Shown here one piece after another: positions 44,636 through 56,019 of a DNA stretch of 64,000 nt. The notes beneath the pieces were generated by a model. That model made no database searches. It saw only the letters and a list, made by a program, of their open reading frames with translations, and was not told where the DNA came from. This stretch comes from Dendrophyllia cribrosa (Eukaryota > Cnidaria > Anthozoa > Scleractinia > Dendrophylliidae). The position numbers and the translations under genes were made by a program. Position 1 is the first letter of the stretch; each line of letters starts with the position of its first letter. The stretch spans positions 661,866 to 725,865 of the forward strand of contig JAJLRJ010000011.1 in NCBI GenBank assembly GCA_024195265.1. The letters are read 5' to 3'.

Positions 44636-44765
44636 CTTAAAAGCGGGGGATGGGGGGGGGGGGGGGGGCTTAAAAGCGGGGGATGGGGGGAGGCTTTAAA
44701 GCGGGGGATGGGGGGGCTTAAAAGCGGGGGATGGGGGAGGGGCTTAAAAAGTAGAGGAGGGCTTA
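44636..44765 (+). repeat. G-rich tandem repeat CTTAAAAGCGGGGGATGGGG
   Basis: Four to five units of about 25-30 bp with long G runs, directly following the satellite array. Potential G-quadruplex sequence on the + strand. Confidence 0.85.
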
Positions 44766-45736
44766 TATCCGGTGAACTTAATATAACCGACAATCATGTT
44801 ATTTATTAAGGTAGACGAACGTGGTCGCTGATTTGTGTTGAACCGCATCGCGCTCGGCGCAGTTGTGCCTTTTTAAGATTTTTATTGTTAATAAATTTAT
44901 AACAAGTACAATTATAAAAATAGTATATCGAAGAGAGAAAAGCAAGTAAAATAAGATGCTATCATGTTCAATAAATAAAATGTACGCTGAGCTCGGATGA
45001 GAAAGGTAACTATTTGCTGACATATATTTTTGTTACTGGGCTATGTTGATTACGAATTATATTCCCATAAATAATTACGATGTAAATTGCGTATAGCTTC
45101 CGCTTAACGTTGTTTGGGTCTTAATTACAAAGGAAACTTCATATATTTCGAGAAATTCTCGCTTGCTTCACCCATAGAACCTAATTTCGAGTTTCATCAG
45201 TTAAATAAAGGTTGTTGTATTGTCTTCAGTCTTGATCACGACACGCGCGAAGAATGATAACGTCGTCACCAAATTAATCTCCGCCAATCAGATTTTTCCG
45301 CAGACTTTATCAACCGAGATATTCAAATTCGTGAGACGTGACTGCAAGCTCGAGCTCCTTCCGCTCTTCCTCATACGCCTCCCCCTCTACCTCCCTTAAA
45401 TTAAAACCAAACGATTTCGAAATAGCCTTCGGCTCATGTTTCTATAGCTATTTGTCGTTCTTGCGAACTTTCTTTTATTACCATAACTTTATAGAGAAAC
45501 GGAAAAGTATTTCATACATTACTGACGTATTTTGCTCGAAGCAATATACATAATAAAAGCAGCATAAGTTGATTTCAAAACATGACTAAAACAAGATATC
45601 AGTGATAAAAAATACCGATTATATTTATATTAAATAACAATAAAAATATGAAATCGGAGTGCCCTATACAAAAAATCAAATTTATTGACGCAGTGTTAAA
45701 AACTGACACAATCAGAAAAAAATAAATTAAATGTTA

Positions 45737-45962
45737 ATAGGCCTTATGCGTGATGACGTCACCAGCCCAAAATTCACCACCAGGCTTCGTTTGTACGAAA
45801 TTCATTGCAAACCTTTGACAAGTTCACGTTGTTTAATTTTTGAGTGGGTATTCTTTTTAACCTTTGAGAATACATTGATGAGACCGGTCACAGGTTTCCA
45901 CTTCGAAAGCGAGGCTTGGGGGTGAAATTAGCTAGTGTGACGTAAACATGCATAAGACCTAT
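45737..45962. mobile_element. MITE with TAGGCCTT-type ends, copy 2 (upstream of the first glycosyltransferase)
   Basis: Ends are TAGGCCTTATGCGTGATGACG and CGTAAACATGCATAAGACCTA. The homologous flank of the second glycosyltransferase (near 50860) reads ATGTTAATTCAATTTTGC with no element. The interior is the reverse of 39352-39582. Confidence 0.75.
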
Positions 45963-46150
45963 TCAATTAGAATTTGTAACTTGTATTTAAAGTTTGACAG
46001 TTTGATTTAATTAATGTTGAAAATAATTATATTTTAAGGGAAAATAACGCCAACGACATTCGTGTTATCACGAATACTCACGTCAAAGTAACATACCACA
46101 CTCACTAATTTTCCACAGGTGGTCTTGTAGAAAGCAAGAGAAGTTCCGAT

Positions 46151-47200
46151 ATGGAAACTAACGGATGCTTCTCCAAGAAGACAATTTTCATAACTTTTGT
46201 GTTTTGTCAAATTTTCTTCATTTTATGTTTTTACAAAACTTGGATTTCCACTCGAGCTGACGAAAGTGCGCAACATCGTGCCAAAGTGAGAAATAATGAA
46301 ATGATCGCCAGGAAGCAAGAAGCTAACAAAAGGACGCAATACACTGCCAAAGTGAACTCTCCGTTTACTATAATCCCGAAAATATCCAAAGACACATCCT
46401 TTCTGATTGCTATAAGCACAATTCCATCCAAGTTTGAAAGGAGACAAACCTTAAGAGAAACTTGGGCTAAAACGACATCTTTGGCAAACATAAGTGCTAC
46501 TAGTCCTTCTTCCAAGCCACTCGAAAAGATAACGATTGCATGCTTCTTTTCGGTTGGATTTGACGGACACTCTTCAATAGATACGGATATCAAAAGGGAA
46601 GCTGATGTCCAGAAAGATATTCTGCGTGTGGATTTGAACGAAACGTATCGTGGTATTCTTCAAAAGGTACTTCTCACATTCGAATGGATAGCAAATCTGG
46701 ACATTAAACCACGTTTTATTGTGAAGGCGGATGATGATGTATATATCAAAGTTCCAGATCTTGCGAGATGGCTTCTGGGAAATGCAGTCCAACCTGTTAA
46801 GCGCCTGTACGCTGGATTTGTGCACAGAGGTGCTACAGTAATCCGTTCACCCAAAAGTCCTTTGTATGTCAGCTCAGAACAATACAAAAAAAACTCTTTT
46901 CCTGCTTATTGTGCGGGGCCTTTTTACGTTTTATCAAGAAATATTTTTTTAGAAGTTGTAAACGCATCTAAAGTAACTGAGTTGTTTCCAGTGGAAGATG
47001 CCTCCATTGGAGTATTGGTGAACAAAATAGGAGCAAAACCCATGCACACAGGGAAGAAGTTGTTTAGCTGGAATAGAGGTACAAACAGACTTGTACTTGC
47101 AGGTAAAGAAGCTATCCCTGGAGGCATTGTCTTGGGAGATTCATTGAGTTCTGAAGCCATACGCAAGTTACATCGTACTTACGGCGGAGCTGATTCATAG
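46151..47200 (+). CDS. Beta-1,3-galactosyltransferase-like protein (GT31), copy 1
   Basis: A type II Golgi enzyme expected to transfer a sugar from a UDP-sugar in beta-1,3 linkage to a glycan. 349 residues, close to the usual length of the family. A short cytoplasmic tail is followed by a membrane anchor at about residues 11-30 (FITFVFCQIFFILCF) and a stem. Family motifs: ERRQTLRETWAKT (about 96-108), FDGHSSIDTD, the metal-binding KADDDVYIKVPDL, FPAYCAGPFYVLSR, and EDASIGVLVNKI near the end. An acceptor, TTTCCACAG|GTGG, ends at 46118; the frame is open from there (11 codons before the ATG), so a spliced upstream exon may add 5' UTR or a few residues. The whole catalytic domain is in one exon. 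Donor and acceptor specificity cannot be told from sequence. A tandem repeat follows the stop. Paralogue at 53927. Confidence 0.85.
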   Translation: METNGCFSKKTIFITFVFCQIFFILCFYKTWISTRADESAQHRAKVRNNEMIARKQEANKRTQYTAKVNSPFTIIPKISKDTSFLIAISTIPSKFERRQTLRETWAKTTSLANISATSPSSKPLEKITIACFFSVGFDGHSSIDTDIKREADVQKDILRVDLNETYRGILQKVLLTFEWIANLDIKPRFIVKADDDVYIKVPDLARWLLGNAVQPVKRLYAGFVHRGATVIRSPKSPLYVSSEQYKKNSFPAYCAGPFYVLSRNIFLEVVNASKVTELFPVEDASIGVLVNKIGAKPMHTGKKLFSWNRGTNRLVLAGKEAIPGGIVLGDSLSSEAIRKLHRTYGGADS

Positions 47201-47205
47201 TCAAA

Positions 47206-47406
47206 ATGCTGACCGATCCGGTATCGAGACCTAGATGAACGCTTTGGATCGATCCGATGAGGTATCGAGTATGTAGAGTAGTGAAGACGCAGAAGAACGC
47301 TTTAGGTCGATCCGATCCGGTTTCGAGTATGTAGAATAGGAACACGCAGATCCGATCCGATCCGGTATCGAACATGTAGAGTAGAAAGACGCAGAAGAAC
47401 GCTTGG
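47206..47406 (+). repeat. Tandem repeat of about 65-70 bp just after glycosyltransferase copy 1
   Basis: Three units containing GATCCGATCCGGTATCGAG, TATGTAGAGTAG and GACGCAGAAGAACGCTT. It may lie in the 3' UTR. It is absent after copy 2. Confidence 0.8.
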
Positions 47407-47439
47407 TAATGCCATGAAAAAAAGTTTTTTCTAATGACA

Positions 47440-48290
47440 TGTACCTTGTAATAGTGTTTTTCTGTTCACCGCCGAGGCCTCTTTTGTGCTACAGTGAATT
47501 TTGATTATTCCTATATTTGTAAATTTCTTTGCGTTATAATTGTGATCATCGAGCGAAGCCTTGGAAGAGGTAGTCTGGTGCCTAGACGTGCAGGGTCGGA
47601 GAGGTTCATACTGCGCATGCGAAATGCGAAGACATTGATAATACTTTTGATAACATGAGATATTTATTGAGATTAAATCGTTATCTGTGACTTAAAAAAA
47701 CTAAATTTCTGCCTGAAACGGTACTTAAAGTGAAAGATTTTGGCAACGTTACCCGCATAATATGAAAACGCCTTCTTAGAAACGATCTGGTTGTTATGCG
47801 AACTTTGCGAATCAGAGTAACTATTCCACAGCCTTGCCATGAGTAATTAATTATATTTCCTGTAGAATAGCAGCCTTCATTGGTAATTTATAGTAGTACT
47901 TTCTGTCAAATATTTCTTGCCACCCAACATAATGTACCGGAAACCCAAAATAATTTTATCTATTCTAATTCGCAAATCACACCACGTACTTATAATTATG
48001 TCATCCACGGGTCTTTTTATTGTCAGTATAAGTTTCTTAAAAAAGTAAACAAGATTCTTCGCGCGTTCTGATTGGTTGAAAACCGTTTATTGTACCTCTA
48101 TGGAAACATCAAATGGCTCCGTACTTTTCCCTGTCCGGCTTTGTCTAATAAACAGTGAAAATATCATGACAGTCTCCAAACAACAATCTTAGAAAAACAA
48201 TGTTAGGTGATTTCCGTTGTCGAATGAATAAAGGCCCGCGGTACAAAGAGCTGGACGGTTTGTTAGGCGTAATTTATAAGTCGTATTTAC
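47440..48290. other. Stretch without a supported gene
   Basis: Only short chance open frames are seen. No repeat structure or splice-linked exon recognised. Confidence 0.4.
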
Positions 48291-48599
48291 TTCAGATGAA
48301 TCTAATGCGCCGATCAATTCAAACATCAACATCCCCCCCCCGGGCATGCCCCGGGCATTTGAACGTTTCCTGTGCCCAGGAGTCGGGAATTTGATGTGAA
48401 AGGCCATCCCGGGAGTGGGGGATTTGACTTTGCCTGGGCGGGTTGGGGTAATTTGAACCGGAAGTGTCAAGTTCAAAATACCTTTTTTGGCCGGCGCCTA
48501 TCAAACTCACGTGGTAGCAGTTCAGATTCAATATGGAGCAATGTAAAGGAAAAATATCGTTTTTGTTATTGAATGGCTAGTGAAAAGGGGGCTGAAATA

Positions 48600-49670
48600 G
48601 CTTTGCAGTGTTTTTGAAGGTATGTATGAATAGTTAAATATGTTAAATATTTATAAATCGTAGATTTTTAAATATAGCGTCAATTAATCAGCCGTTCAAC
48701 GCTTACTAGATTCCGAAGTCAAGGTGGCTGACAATATTGTCAGTCTATTAAATGTTGTATCTAATGTTCGCAGAGCTTGAACGGCCATTGATGACATTGA
48801 TTAAAAGGAACAACGTAACACTGTAAAATGGACAACACTTCTCTCGAACAAAAAAATGCATTAAGAAAACATTTGTCAGTTGCTAGAAAACGCGTTTAGA
48901 ATACATTATATTTTTTATTACTCATGCGCATAGCGCGCATGAGGTAAGGTTCCGGCTTCGTTTTTCTCGTTATTTTTTGTGTCACGATTTGGCATGCAGA
49001 TTTATGCACGCATATTTTAGTGACCGGGTCCTCGGGTCACCAACATTCTACAAAAATGGCTGCCGCGCTCGGCATGTGCTTGGTTTTTAAAACCGTAGTT
49101 TCGTGTCATCGGATTAATAACTCACATTTAAAATATTCAAAATGGAAAGAGAAAGCTTTAAGGAATACCCAAAGCCGCTATAGTGGAGAAAAAGGAGACC
49201 TTTTAGCAACTAATCTTGCTTCGAGGAAATTCATACGCTTTTATCAGTGTGGGGCGATCAAAACCGAAGAAGCAGAGTTTTAAAGAATTTTCAAACAGAC
49301 GAAGGACTTTACTATGGAGTGTGATTACCATCAAAATTCAAAGTTGTATTGTGATATTCAAATATGCAGTTCTGATATTGGAATATTCAATTCTGCTATT
49401 CAATAGTTGTATTGTGATATTCAAATATGCAGTTCTGATATTCAATTATGAAGTGATGACGTCTTATTCGGCAGATGTTGAGCACACAGCTTTAAAATGG
49501 GTTAGTTTTAATAATGTAATATTTATTAGTTATTCGTTCATTATATTTTTCACGTTAGATTTATTAACAAAACAAGCAAGAAACATGACCAAATTTTTAT
49601 CCAAACGTTTAGTTTTGTTAGTCTAGTATTGTGTTTTCTTAACACTTGTGAAATTTCACCGGGGAGGGCT
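48600..49670. other. Stretch without a supported gene
   Basis: Open frames at 49020-49283 (87 residues) and 49216-49626 (136 residues) have no recognised motif. The second spans a repeated TTGTATTGTGATATTCAAAT (49344 and 49404) and is probably chance. Confidence 0.35.
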
Positions 49671-49739
49671 CGGGAGTAAAACAGGAACGTTTGGTATAAT
49701 CAAATGAGTTGATTGGACCGGGGTGGGGGAGTGAGGGGC

Positions 49740-50110
49740 TCAAGTACGGGGATGCTGCGCCCCGAGGTCCTGACCAAACCCTTACCCTTTTATATACCGT
49801 TTTTGACAGTAGAGATGGAAAATGGTACCCCTTTCATATACGCACAGAAGAAACACTGCGTCTCTTTACTATACCCTTGAAATAAACTTATTGAACGATA
49901 TACAAGGATAAACATGAAGCGTTACCACTATTGATGTTAACCAAACAATAATATTCTTTATTCAGTTGACGTTGTGGCGGGAATCCGAGGATATTACCTA
50001 ATTGGCAGTTTTCCCTCCCCTTTTTCATACTTCTGTCAACTCGTGAAATCTCTACCCTTATATATACCTCCAGCATCAAAAGGTACCCCTTTCGGGCGGA
50101 GCATTCCCGT
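49740..50110. mobile_element. Dispersed inverted-repeat element with CGGGGATGCTGCGCCCCGAG end
   Basis: The left end, GTACGGGGATGCTGCGCC with GGTACCCCTTTCATATACG, and the right end, AAAAGGTACCCCTTTCGGGC with GGAGCATTCCCGTC, are roughly inverted. The left end matches 41900-41960. Confidence 0.45.
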
Positions 50111-50395
50111 CAAGGCTGGTTTTCACTAACGACGGAATCGGAGTCGGAGTCGTAATCAGAAGCGCAGAGCGTTACGATCTAGTGAAAATCAAACCGACGG
50201 AATCGGAAGAAGATTACGGAGTCATAAGCGGAATCGGAAGAAAATGGAACCGTTCTGATTCTTCCGACTCCGATTCCGTCGAGCTTATGACTTCGCTTAC
50301 GACTCCGATTTTTGATTTTCACTAGGTCGCAAGCGCTCTTACGACTCCGACTACGACTCCGACTCCGTCGCCAGTGAAAACCACTAGCCTTTAGA
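50104..50395. mobile_element. Inverted-repeat MITE with CGACTCCGACTC-rich arms
   Basis: AAGGCTGGTTTTCACTAACG at the left mirrors AGTGAAAACCACTAGCCTT at the right. Both arms continue into GGAATCGGAGTCGGAGTCG and its complement. Inside, AGCGCTCTTACGACTCCG and GAAGCGCAGAGCGTTACG also pair. No coding frame. Confidence 0.8.
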
Positions 50396-50519
50396 GACTC
50401 GTTTTGTCCTGACGAAGGGCTAAAGCGCGTTGAGCCGTCAGCGTAGCTTTTGAATCTCTTTAAGGTCGCCTATTTACCTTATCAACTGAGTTGATATATA
50501 AAACCAAAAGATCTAGATT

Positions 50520-50990
50520 TCAAAATATTTCTAAATAGCCTTCGACTCGTGTTGCTATAGCTATATGTCGTTCTTCAAAATATCCTTTTTTTACCATAAG
50601 TTTTAGAGAAACGGAAAACTGTTTCAATTTCTAACATTCTGTATTTTGCTGGAAGCGATATACATAATATTATAATAACAGCATGAGTTGATTTTAAAAC
50701 ATGACTTAAATAAGGTATCGGTTATAAAAATAACTTGAGGTAATTTTTTATTCTCTTAAAAAAATAAGAACTTGAAAAAAAGAAGTGCGCTGTACAAGAA
50801 ATCAAATTGATTATGACCTAGTGTTAAAAAACCCGAAACTATCAGAAAAAAAAAATGTTAATTCAATTTTGCAATTTGTAACTTGTATTTAAAGTTTGAC
50901 AGTTTGATTTATGTTGTAAGTTATTAAATTTTAAGGAAACATCACGCCCAACGTCATTCGTGTTATTACGAATACGCACGGCTGTTGAGA
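50520..50990 (+). repeat. Duplicated 5' flank of the glycosyltransferase gene (copy 2, left part)
   Basis: AATAGCCTTCGACTCGTGTT, AGAGAAACGGAAAACTG, TTGTAACTTGTATTTAAAG and CGTCATTCGTGTTATTACG parallel 45420-46075 upstream of copy 1. The match breaks at about 50990 and resumes at about 53855. Confidence 0.7.
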
Positions 50991-53850
50991 AGTAAAACTC
51001 TACAACAAAGTAAGACATTGCTTACATCAGCTCAGACAACTTGGTTCCTTTTTTTCTGGAAAGCTAGCTTTAATTTGCGGTACCGTCTCTTTACACCTAA
51101 CCATGAAGGTAAGATATTTGGGATTTAAATTAAGTGTAATCACGCTACTAAGTCCAAATTAGATCCTCAATTTGGATCCGGTGCTTCTGTTTTGTTACGT
51201 TGGTCCTTGCCTTCAAAATTGCATAAGTCCAATTTGCACTTTTGGGGTAAATATGCTTTATAGACAATCCCTCCCTCTGAAACACATGGTAGGATAGTAT
51301 AGTATGTGACTTGTGATTTACTGGAGCACTTTCTCTCCTAACTGTTTATCCCGCAAATTGCTGTTGCTGCCATCTTGTCAGTATGATTTTAAAAAATTGT
51401 CTTTTGGTACAATAGATTTCATGCATGTTAAAGGCGGAAAGAGTCCAGTATTAAAATCACCACATCAATATCAGTAAAACTGTAAAGTTTCGTAAAGATT
51501 GCTCGTATACTGACGGAGATATGAGCTTTTGAAACTTAGTACTCTGGCCTAATTTTTACAAAGAAATGTATCGGAAAAACACGAAAACGAGGCTGGACGG
51601 GCAATCTATGCCCGTCCACCATACATTTCTTTGTAAAAATGCTCAGTTTCAAAAACTGTAGTTTTACTAATAATCGAAATGCTGAATTTGATGCTGGGCT
51701 CTTTTTCCCAATAAACCAAATATATTTTTGTGCCATGCTAGCGTGATATTGGTCTATACAGAGTAAAACAGAACCGCAAATGGACTAACCTGACTTCCCT
51801 AAAATGATTGGCACTAGGACAATCACATGACTTTTGGAGGGCATATAGTTTATTTGTGGCCCAAGTAGCATCATTTGCGCCCGAGCGGAGCGAATGTTTA
51901 TAAAACAGCGGAGCGAGTCAAATTCAATAATCGCCCGCCACTCACGCGTGTTTTCTCGAAGACAGTTTCTTATTTGGCCGCGTATATTGATAATAATGAA
52001 TGATTCACGATCCTTGGACGCTTCAGAACGATCAGAAACCATAATTTCACAGTTTAGTCACCAGTCCCCTCGTCACGTATGACTGAATACATTCAATGCA
52101 TACTTTAATTGTAAGGTTCGGATGCATAATACTAAAAAATAACAAAAGTTCCCTTTTGCGCCGGTCGACCAATTTTAAGTTAATATAAATAGATAGGCTT
52201 AGCCTAACAGCGGAGCTATCTAAACAGAAACGATGATAATAAGCTTAACTTAGGTGAAAGGTCGGAAGCACAAGAAAAAAATTAGAATTAAGATTGACGA
52301 CCGGGCTATTTATCAATTTTAGCAATTCTCAAAAACTGTATTACTCTGTTACTCGACCGTCTGCACAGTACATTTAGACTGCACAAAAGCTCATAAAACA
52401 ACTTTTTCTCGGTCTAGAATAACTAGTGTGACTAATTTCCGAATAAAATACATCAGTCTGCTGCGTATCGAAAATTGCCCGAGAAACTGATTTGGAAATC
52501 AAAATTAAAAAAAATACACAATTATCTTTGCCCAAGGCGACGCGAGTGAAGTTAGAACTATAAAATCCAAGTCTTGTTTTGTTTACATAAAATCGCGTTT
52601 CAACCTATGTAATTAATGAACAAACACATAAAAATTGGACAACAAAATCTTCTTTTCAAAACTTTTTTTCAAATATCCATTAGTTTATGTTTCAAAGCAA
52701 AACGCGTACCATTAGCGCATTGAGAAGCTGTCTGGCTAAGCTCATAGCGAAATTCAAGATGTCAATCCGACCGAATTTGAGCACGTTTTATAAACATTTC
52801 TCCAAAAGTAACGAGAACACAAAGTAAAAGACAGTGTTACCACAAATTGATATAAACATAAATTTCCATAGAAAAATGTATTTTTTTACCGTTAACTCCC
52901 TCGGCTGCTTGTAAATTCTTTAAAACTCCGCTTCTTCGCCGGTATAAAGTTCCTCGAAGCAAGATTTCATCGTTTAAAGTTCTTCTTTTTCTGAGTATTC
53001 TTTAAAGCTTTCTCTTTCTATTCACTTGACTATTTTAAATGTGTGTTAATGCAAAATCAGGGCCGGTTTTGGCCGGCACGGCCGTCAATGGGTTAAAGGA
53101 GTTTAGCTGTAAACAAATTCTTCGACGATCTACTACTATATAGCTTTAATTTAAGACGAAATCAGGTTTAAAAATAAGCACCTAGCTATATATTCCTCCA
53201 AAACGCTTGACTTGCAGAGTTACGGAGCCTCAAATGTGGTCTTGACCACTGTTTGAAAAATGTAAAACCTGTCTTGAGTAGCAAACCGCGAAAAAATGTA
53301 AAGAAAAACGACTTTGTAAAGCGTTTTCTACGCCAAACACAACAAGAGTGTTAACCGCAGCTGACGTGACGTCGGCCGTGTAGCCGCGCGAAAAACAAAG
53401 TCTCGTTTGGGTTTTAAAATTGCTAAGATCCCTGTAGAATTGTATAGAATCAAACTGGTTCTTTATTGTCAATAATCCGAACTGATTATACAATTGTCTA
53501 TTACTCTCGTTATATAGTTATGCGTTGCGTAATTCAATTGTCAATAAAAGTCAATCACGATCAGACAGATTACGACAATCCTGGATAATGCGTGACGTCA
53601 TACGCGCCCGCGAGCTAGCCCTGCGCGACGCACACACGAACGGACGCACCCGCGAAACATTCCGCTAGCCATGAACATGAAAAATGACGGACATAGGTTC
53701 AATCTATGAGTATGGAGCTCCGCGAGCGCGCCTTCGGCCCGCTAGAGCTCCGCTAAAAGTGTTCATTTCCAGTGTAGTTATGGTTTGATGTAGTTGTTTT
53801 TAAACTAACTGACGACGGTCCCTAAACAATTAGTCAAATTTACCTTCCAT
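50991..53850. other. Segment of about 2.9 kb interrupting the duplicated glycosyltransferase flank
   Basis: No strong open frame. It contains an inverted repeat at 51473-51672, a CpG-richer patch near 53580-53760 with GCGCCCGCGAGC, and otherwise AT-rich sequence. It may include the true promoter or first exon of copy 2, or be an insertion. Confidence 0.45.
51473..51672. mobile_element. Inverted-repeat element
   Basis: The outer ends AGTAAAACTGTAAAGTTTC / AAAAACTGTAGTTTTACT and the inner arms TTTTTACAAAGAAATGTAT / ATACATTTCTTTGTAAAAA are mirrored, with GGACGGGCA / TGCCCGTCC at the centre. Confidence 0.65.
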
Positions 53851-53926
53851 TCTCGTCAAAGTAACATAACACACTCATTAATTTTCCACAGGTGGTCTGA
53901 TAAACAGCATTATAAGAAGTTTTGAA

Positions 53927-54940
53927 ATGGAAACTAAGGGATGCTTCTCCAAGAAAACACTCTTCATAACTTTTCTGTTTTGTCAAATTTTCGTCATTAT
54001 ATATTTTTACGAAACCAGCATTTCCGTTCAAGCTGACGAAACGGCACAACATTCTGCCAAAGGGAGAAATAATGAAATGATCGCCACGAAGCAAGAAGCT
54101 TACAAAAAGACGCAATATCACGCCAAAGTGAACTCTCCGTTTAATATAATCCCGGAAATACCCAAAGACACAACCCTTCTGATTGCTATAATCACAATTC
54201 CATCCAAGTTTGAAAGGAGACAAACCTTAAGGGAAACTTGGGCTAAAAGGACATCTTTGGCAATAAGTGCAACTAGTCCTTCTTCCAATCCACTCGAAAA
54301 GATGATGATTGTATATTTCTTTTCGGTTGGATTTGACGGAAACTCTTCAATAGATACGGATGTTAAAAGAGAAGCTGATGTCCAGAAAGATATTCTGCGC
54401 CTGGATTTGAACGAAACGTATCGTGGTATCCCTCAAAAGGTACTTCTCACATTCGAATGGGTAGCAAATCTCGACATTAAACCGCGTTTTATTGTGAAGG
54501 CGGATGATGATGTGTATATCAAAGTTCCAGACCTTGCGAGATGGCTTCTGGGAAATGCAGTCCAACATGTTAAGCGGCTGTACGCCGGACATGTGATCCA
54601 CAGGTCAAGAGTAATTCGTTTACCCGAACATCGTTGGTATGTTAGCCCAGAGCAATACAAACACGAATTTTTTCCTGCTTACTGTTCCGGGGGTTTTTAC
54701 GTTTTATCAAGAAATGTACTTTTAGAAATTGTAAACGCGTCCAAGGTAACTAAGTTGTTTCCAGTGGAAGATGCCTACATTGGAGTATTGGTGAACAAAA
54801 TAGCTGGAACAAAACCCATGCACACAGGGCAGACTTTGGTTAGTTTGAAAAGTGGTGCAAACAGAGTTGTGAGACTTGTCCTTGCTGGGAAAAAAAGGAA
54901 TTCCTTCAGCCATTGTCTTGGGACATTCATTAAGTTCTAA
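53927..54940 (+). CDS. Beta-1,3-galactosyltransferase-like protein (GT31), copy 2, with an altered C-terminus
   Basis: Same layout as copy 1: membrane anchor near residues 11-30, ERRQTLRETWAKR, KADDDVYIKVPDL, FPAYCSGGFYVLSR and EDAYIGVLVNKI, all intact in 337 residues. After LVLAG an A7 run carries one base more than the paralogous frame, so the last 15 or so residues (KKRNSFSHCLGTFIKF) differ from copy 1 and the protein stops early. In the other frame the following bases still resemble copy 1 for roughly another 25 codons, so the shift is recent or a sequencing error. The catalytic motifs lie before it, so activity may survive. The acceptor TTTTCCACAG|GTGG ends at 53891, as in copy 1. Possible poly(A) signal AATAAA at 55029-55034. 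Confidence 0.8.
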   Translation: METKGCFSKKTLFITFLFCQIFVIIYFYETSISVQADETAQHSAKGRNNEMIATKQEAYKKTQYHAKVNSPFNIIPEIPKDTTLLIAIITIPSKFERRQTLRETWAKRTSLAISATSPSSNPLEKMMIVYFFSVGFDGNSSIDTDVKREADVQKDILRLDLNETYRGIPQKVLLTFEWVANLDIKPRFIVKADDDVYIKVPDLARWLLGNAVQHVKRLYAGHVIHRSRVIRLPEHRWYVSPEQYKHEFFPAYCSGGFYVLSRNVLLEIVNASKVTKLFPVEDAYIGVLVNKIAGTKPMHTGQTLVSLKSGANRVVRLVLAGKKRNSFSHCLGTFIKF

Positions 54941-55158
54941 ATCCATTCGTAAGTTACATACTTGCTGGAAAAGAAGTTATTCGTAATCAACATACCGTTA
55001 CTCGGTACCAAACATACATGTTTAGCAAAATAAAAAGAACCATAGGTTGGAATTTTCTAACTGGAACCAATTAACATCGATAACTGTTAGTGATCTCCCG
55101 AGCACTAGGGGCTCATGTTAAAAAAACACTCCACTTTATGTATATATTAGTATAGGTA

Positions 55159-55346
55159 CAGTGGAACCCCGCCTTACCGTCACCTCGTTAACACGGTCAC
55201 CTCGTTATTACGGTCACTTTTCTTTTGTCCCGGCGAAACGCGCGCCCATACATTTTCTTATAATAAAACCCCGTTAATGCGGCCACCCCGTTAATACGGC
55301 CAAATTTTCATGGCCCGTTGGTGACCGTATTAACGGGGTTCCACTG
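55159..55346. mobile_element. Tc1/mariner- or pogo-like MITE with TA duplication
   Basis: TA|CAGTGGAACCCCGCCTTACC at the left and TAACGGGGTTCCACTG|TA at the right are inverted. CGGTCACC / GGTGACCG motifs fill the interior. No transposase. Confidence 0.8.
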
Positions 55347-55649
55347 TAATAGGACTACTTGCTGTCCAATTGGAAAATAATTGGATGAAAAAATTCTGAG
55401 GATTGCCAAAATTGGACGAGGGGCCGAGTCCAATTTGGCAGTCAGAGGAATTTTTTGAATTTAATTATTTCCAAATTGGACAGGCATGTAGTTCTGTTAC
55501 TTGTTGATTATACTTTTCTCACTTCTGCGTAGAAGTTAAAAGTACAGCATCGAGCTGACCAACGGGTCAGTGTCTTCCGAGCCCGGAGGAGTACTCTGCA
55601 AATGTTTGGTGGGGTGTGCCGCTGGGACTCTGAGATCCTTAACCTGTAC

Positions 55650-55970
55650 TAGACCATTTTAGCTGCATTTTGCAACCCTATTCTAGACTAAACACCGAAA
55701 AACCCTACCCTATCCTAGACCCATTCCAGACTCGCTATTTTACAGAAACTCGTTCACTATCACAGTTATTAGTTAACAGGGGTCAGTAAAAATGCCGTAC
55801 TGCCCGCCGTACCTATTTTTAAATGCCATTTGCCAGTAAACCTCGTCCAGCTTCGTCTAGAATAAATTCTTCACGAAACTGATCAGTTTCACGGAAAATG
55901 ATACCCTACTCTAGACCAAAAATCTCTGATTATTATACCCTATTTCAGACTAAACTGCCTGAAAACCATA
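55650..55970 (+). repeat. Degenerate CCCTA(T/C)TCTAGAC-type repeat
   Basis: Variants such as CAACCCTATTCTAGACTAAA, CCTACCCTATCCTAGACCC and ATACCCTACTCTAGACC recur with irregular spacing just upstream of the LINE. Confidence 0.5.
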
Positions 55971-56019
55971 CTCTTCACAGCGGCACATGCCTATATACAT
56001 GTGTATCTAATACACAAAA

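Noticed and set aside
44104..44640. Repeat-spacer look of the roughly 90-bp satellite as a CRISPR array
   Set aside because: The whole unit repeats, including the would-be spacers, in an animal genome.
44061..44793. Series of 60-70 residue frames on both strands with FESVDEEILWCDHSNE-like sequence
   Set aside because: They restart with each unit of the roughly 90-bp satellite and do not form one frame.
46223..47166. Several minus-strand frames opposite the first glycosyltransferase
   Set aside because: Antisense shadows of a clear GT31 coding sequence; the same shadows recur at the second copy.
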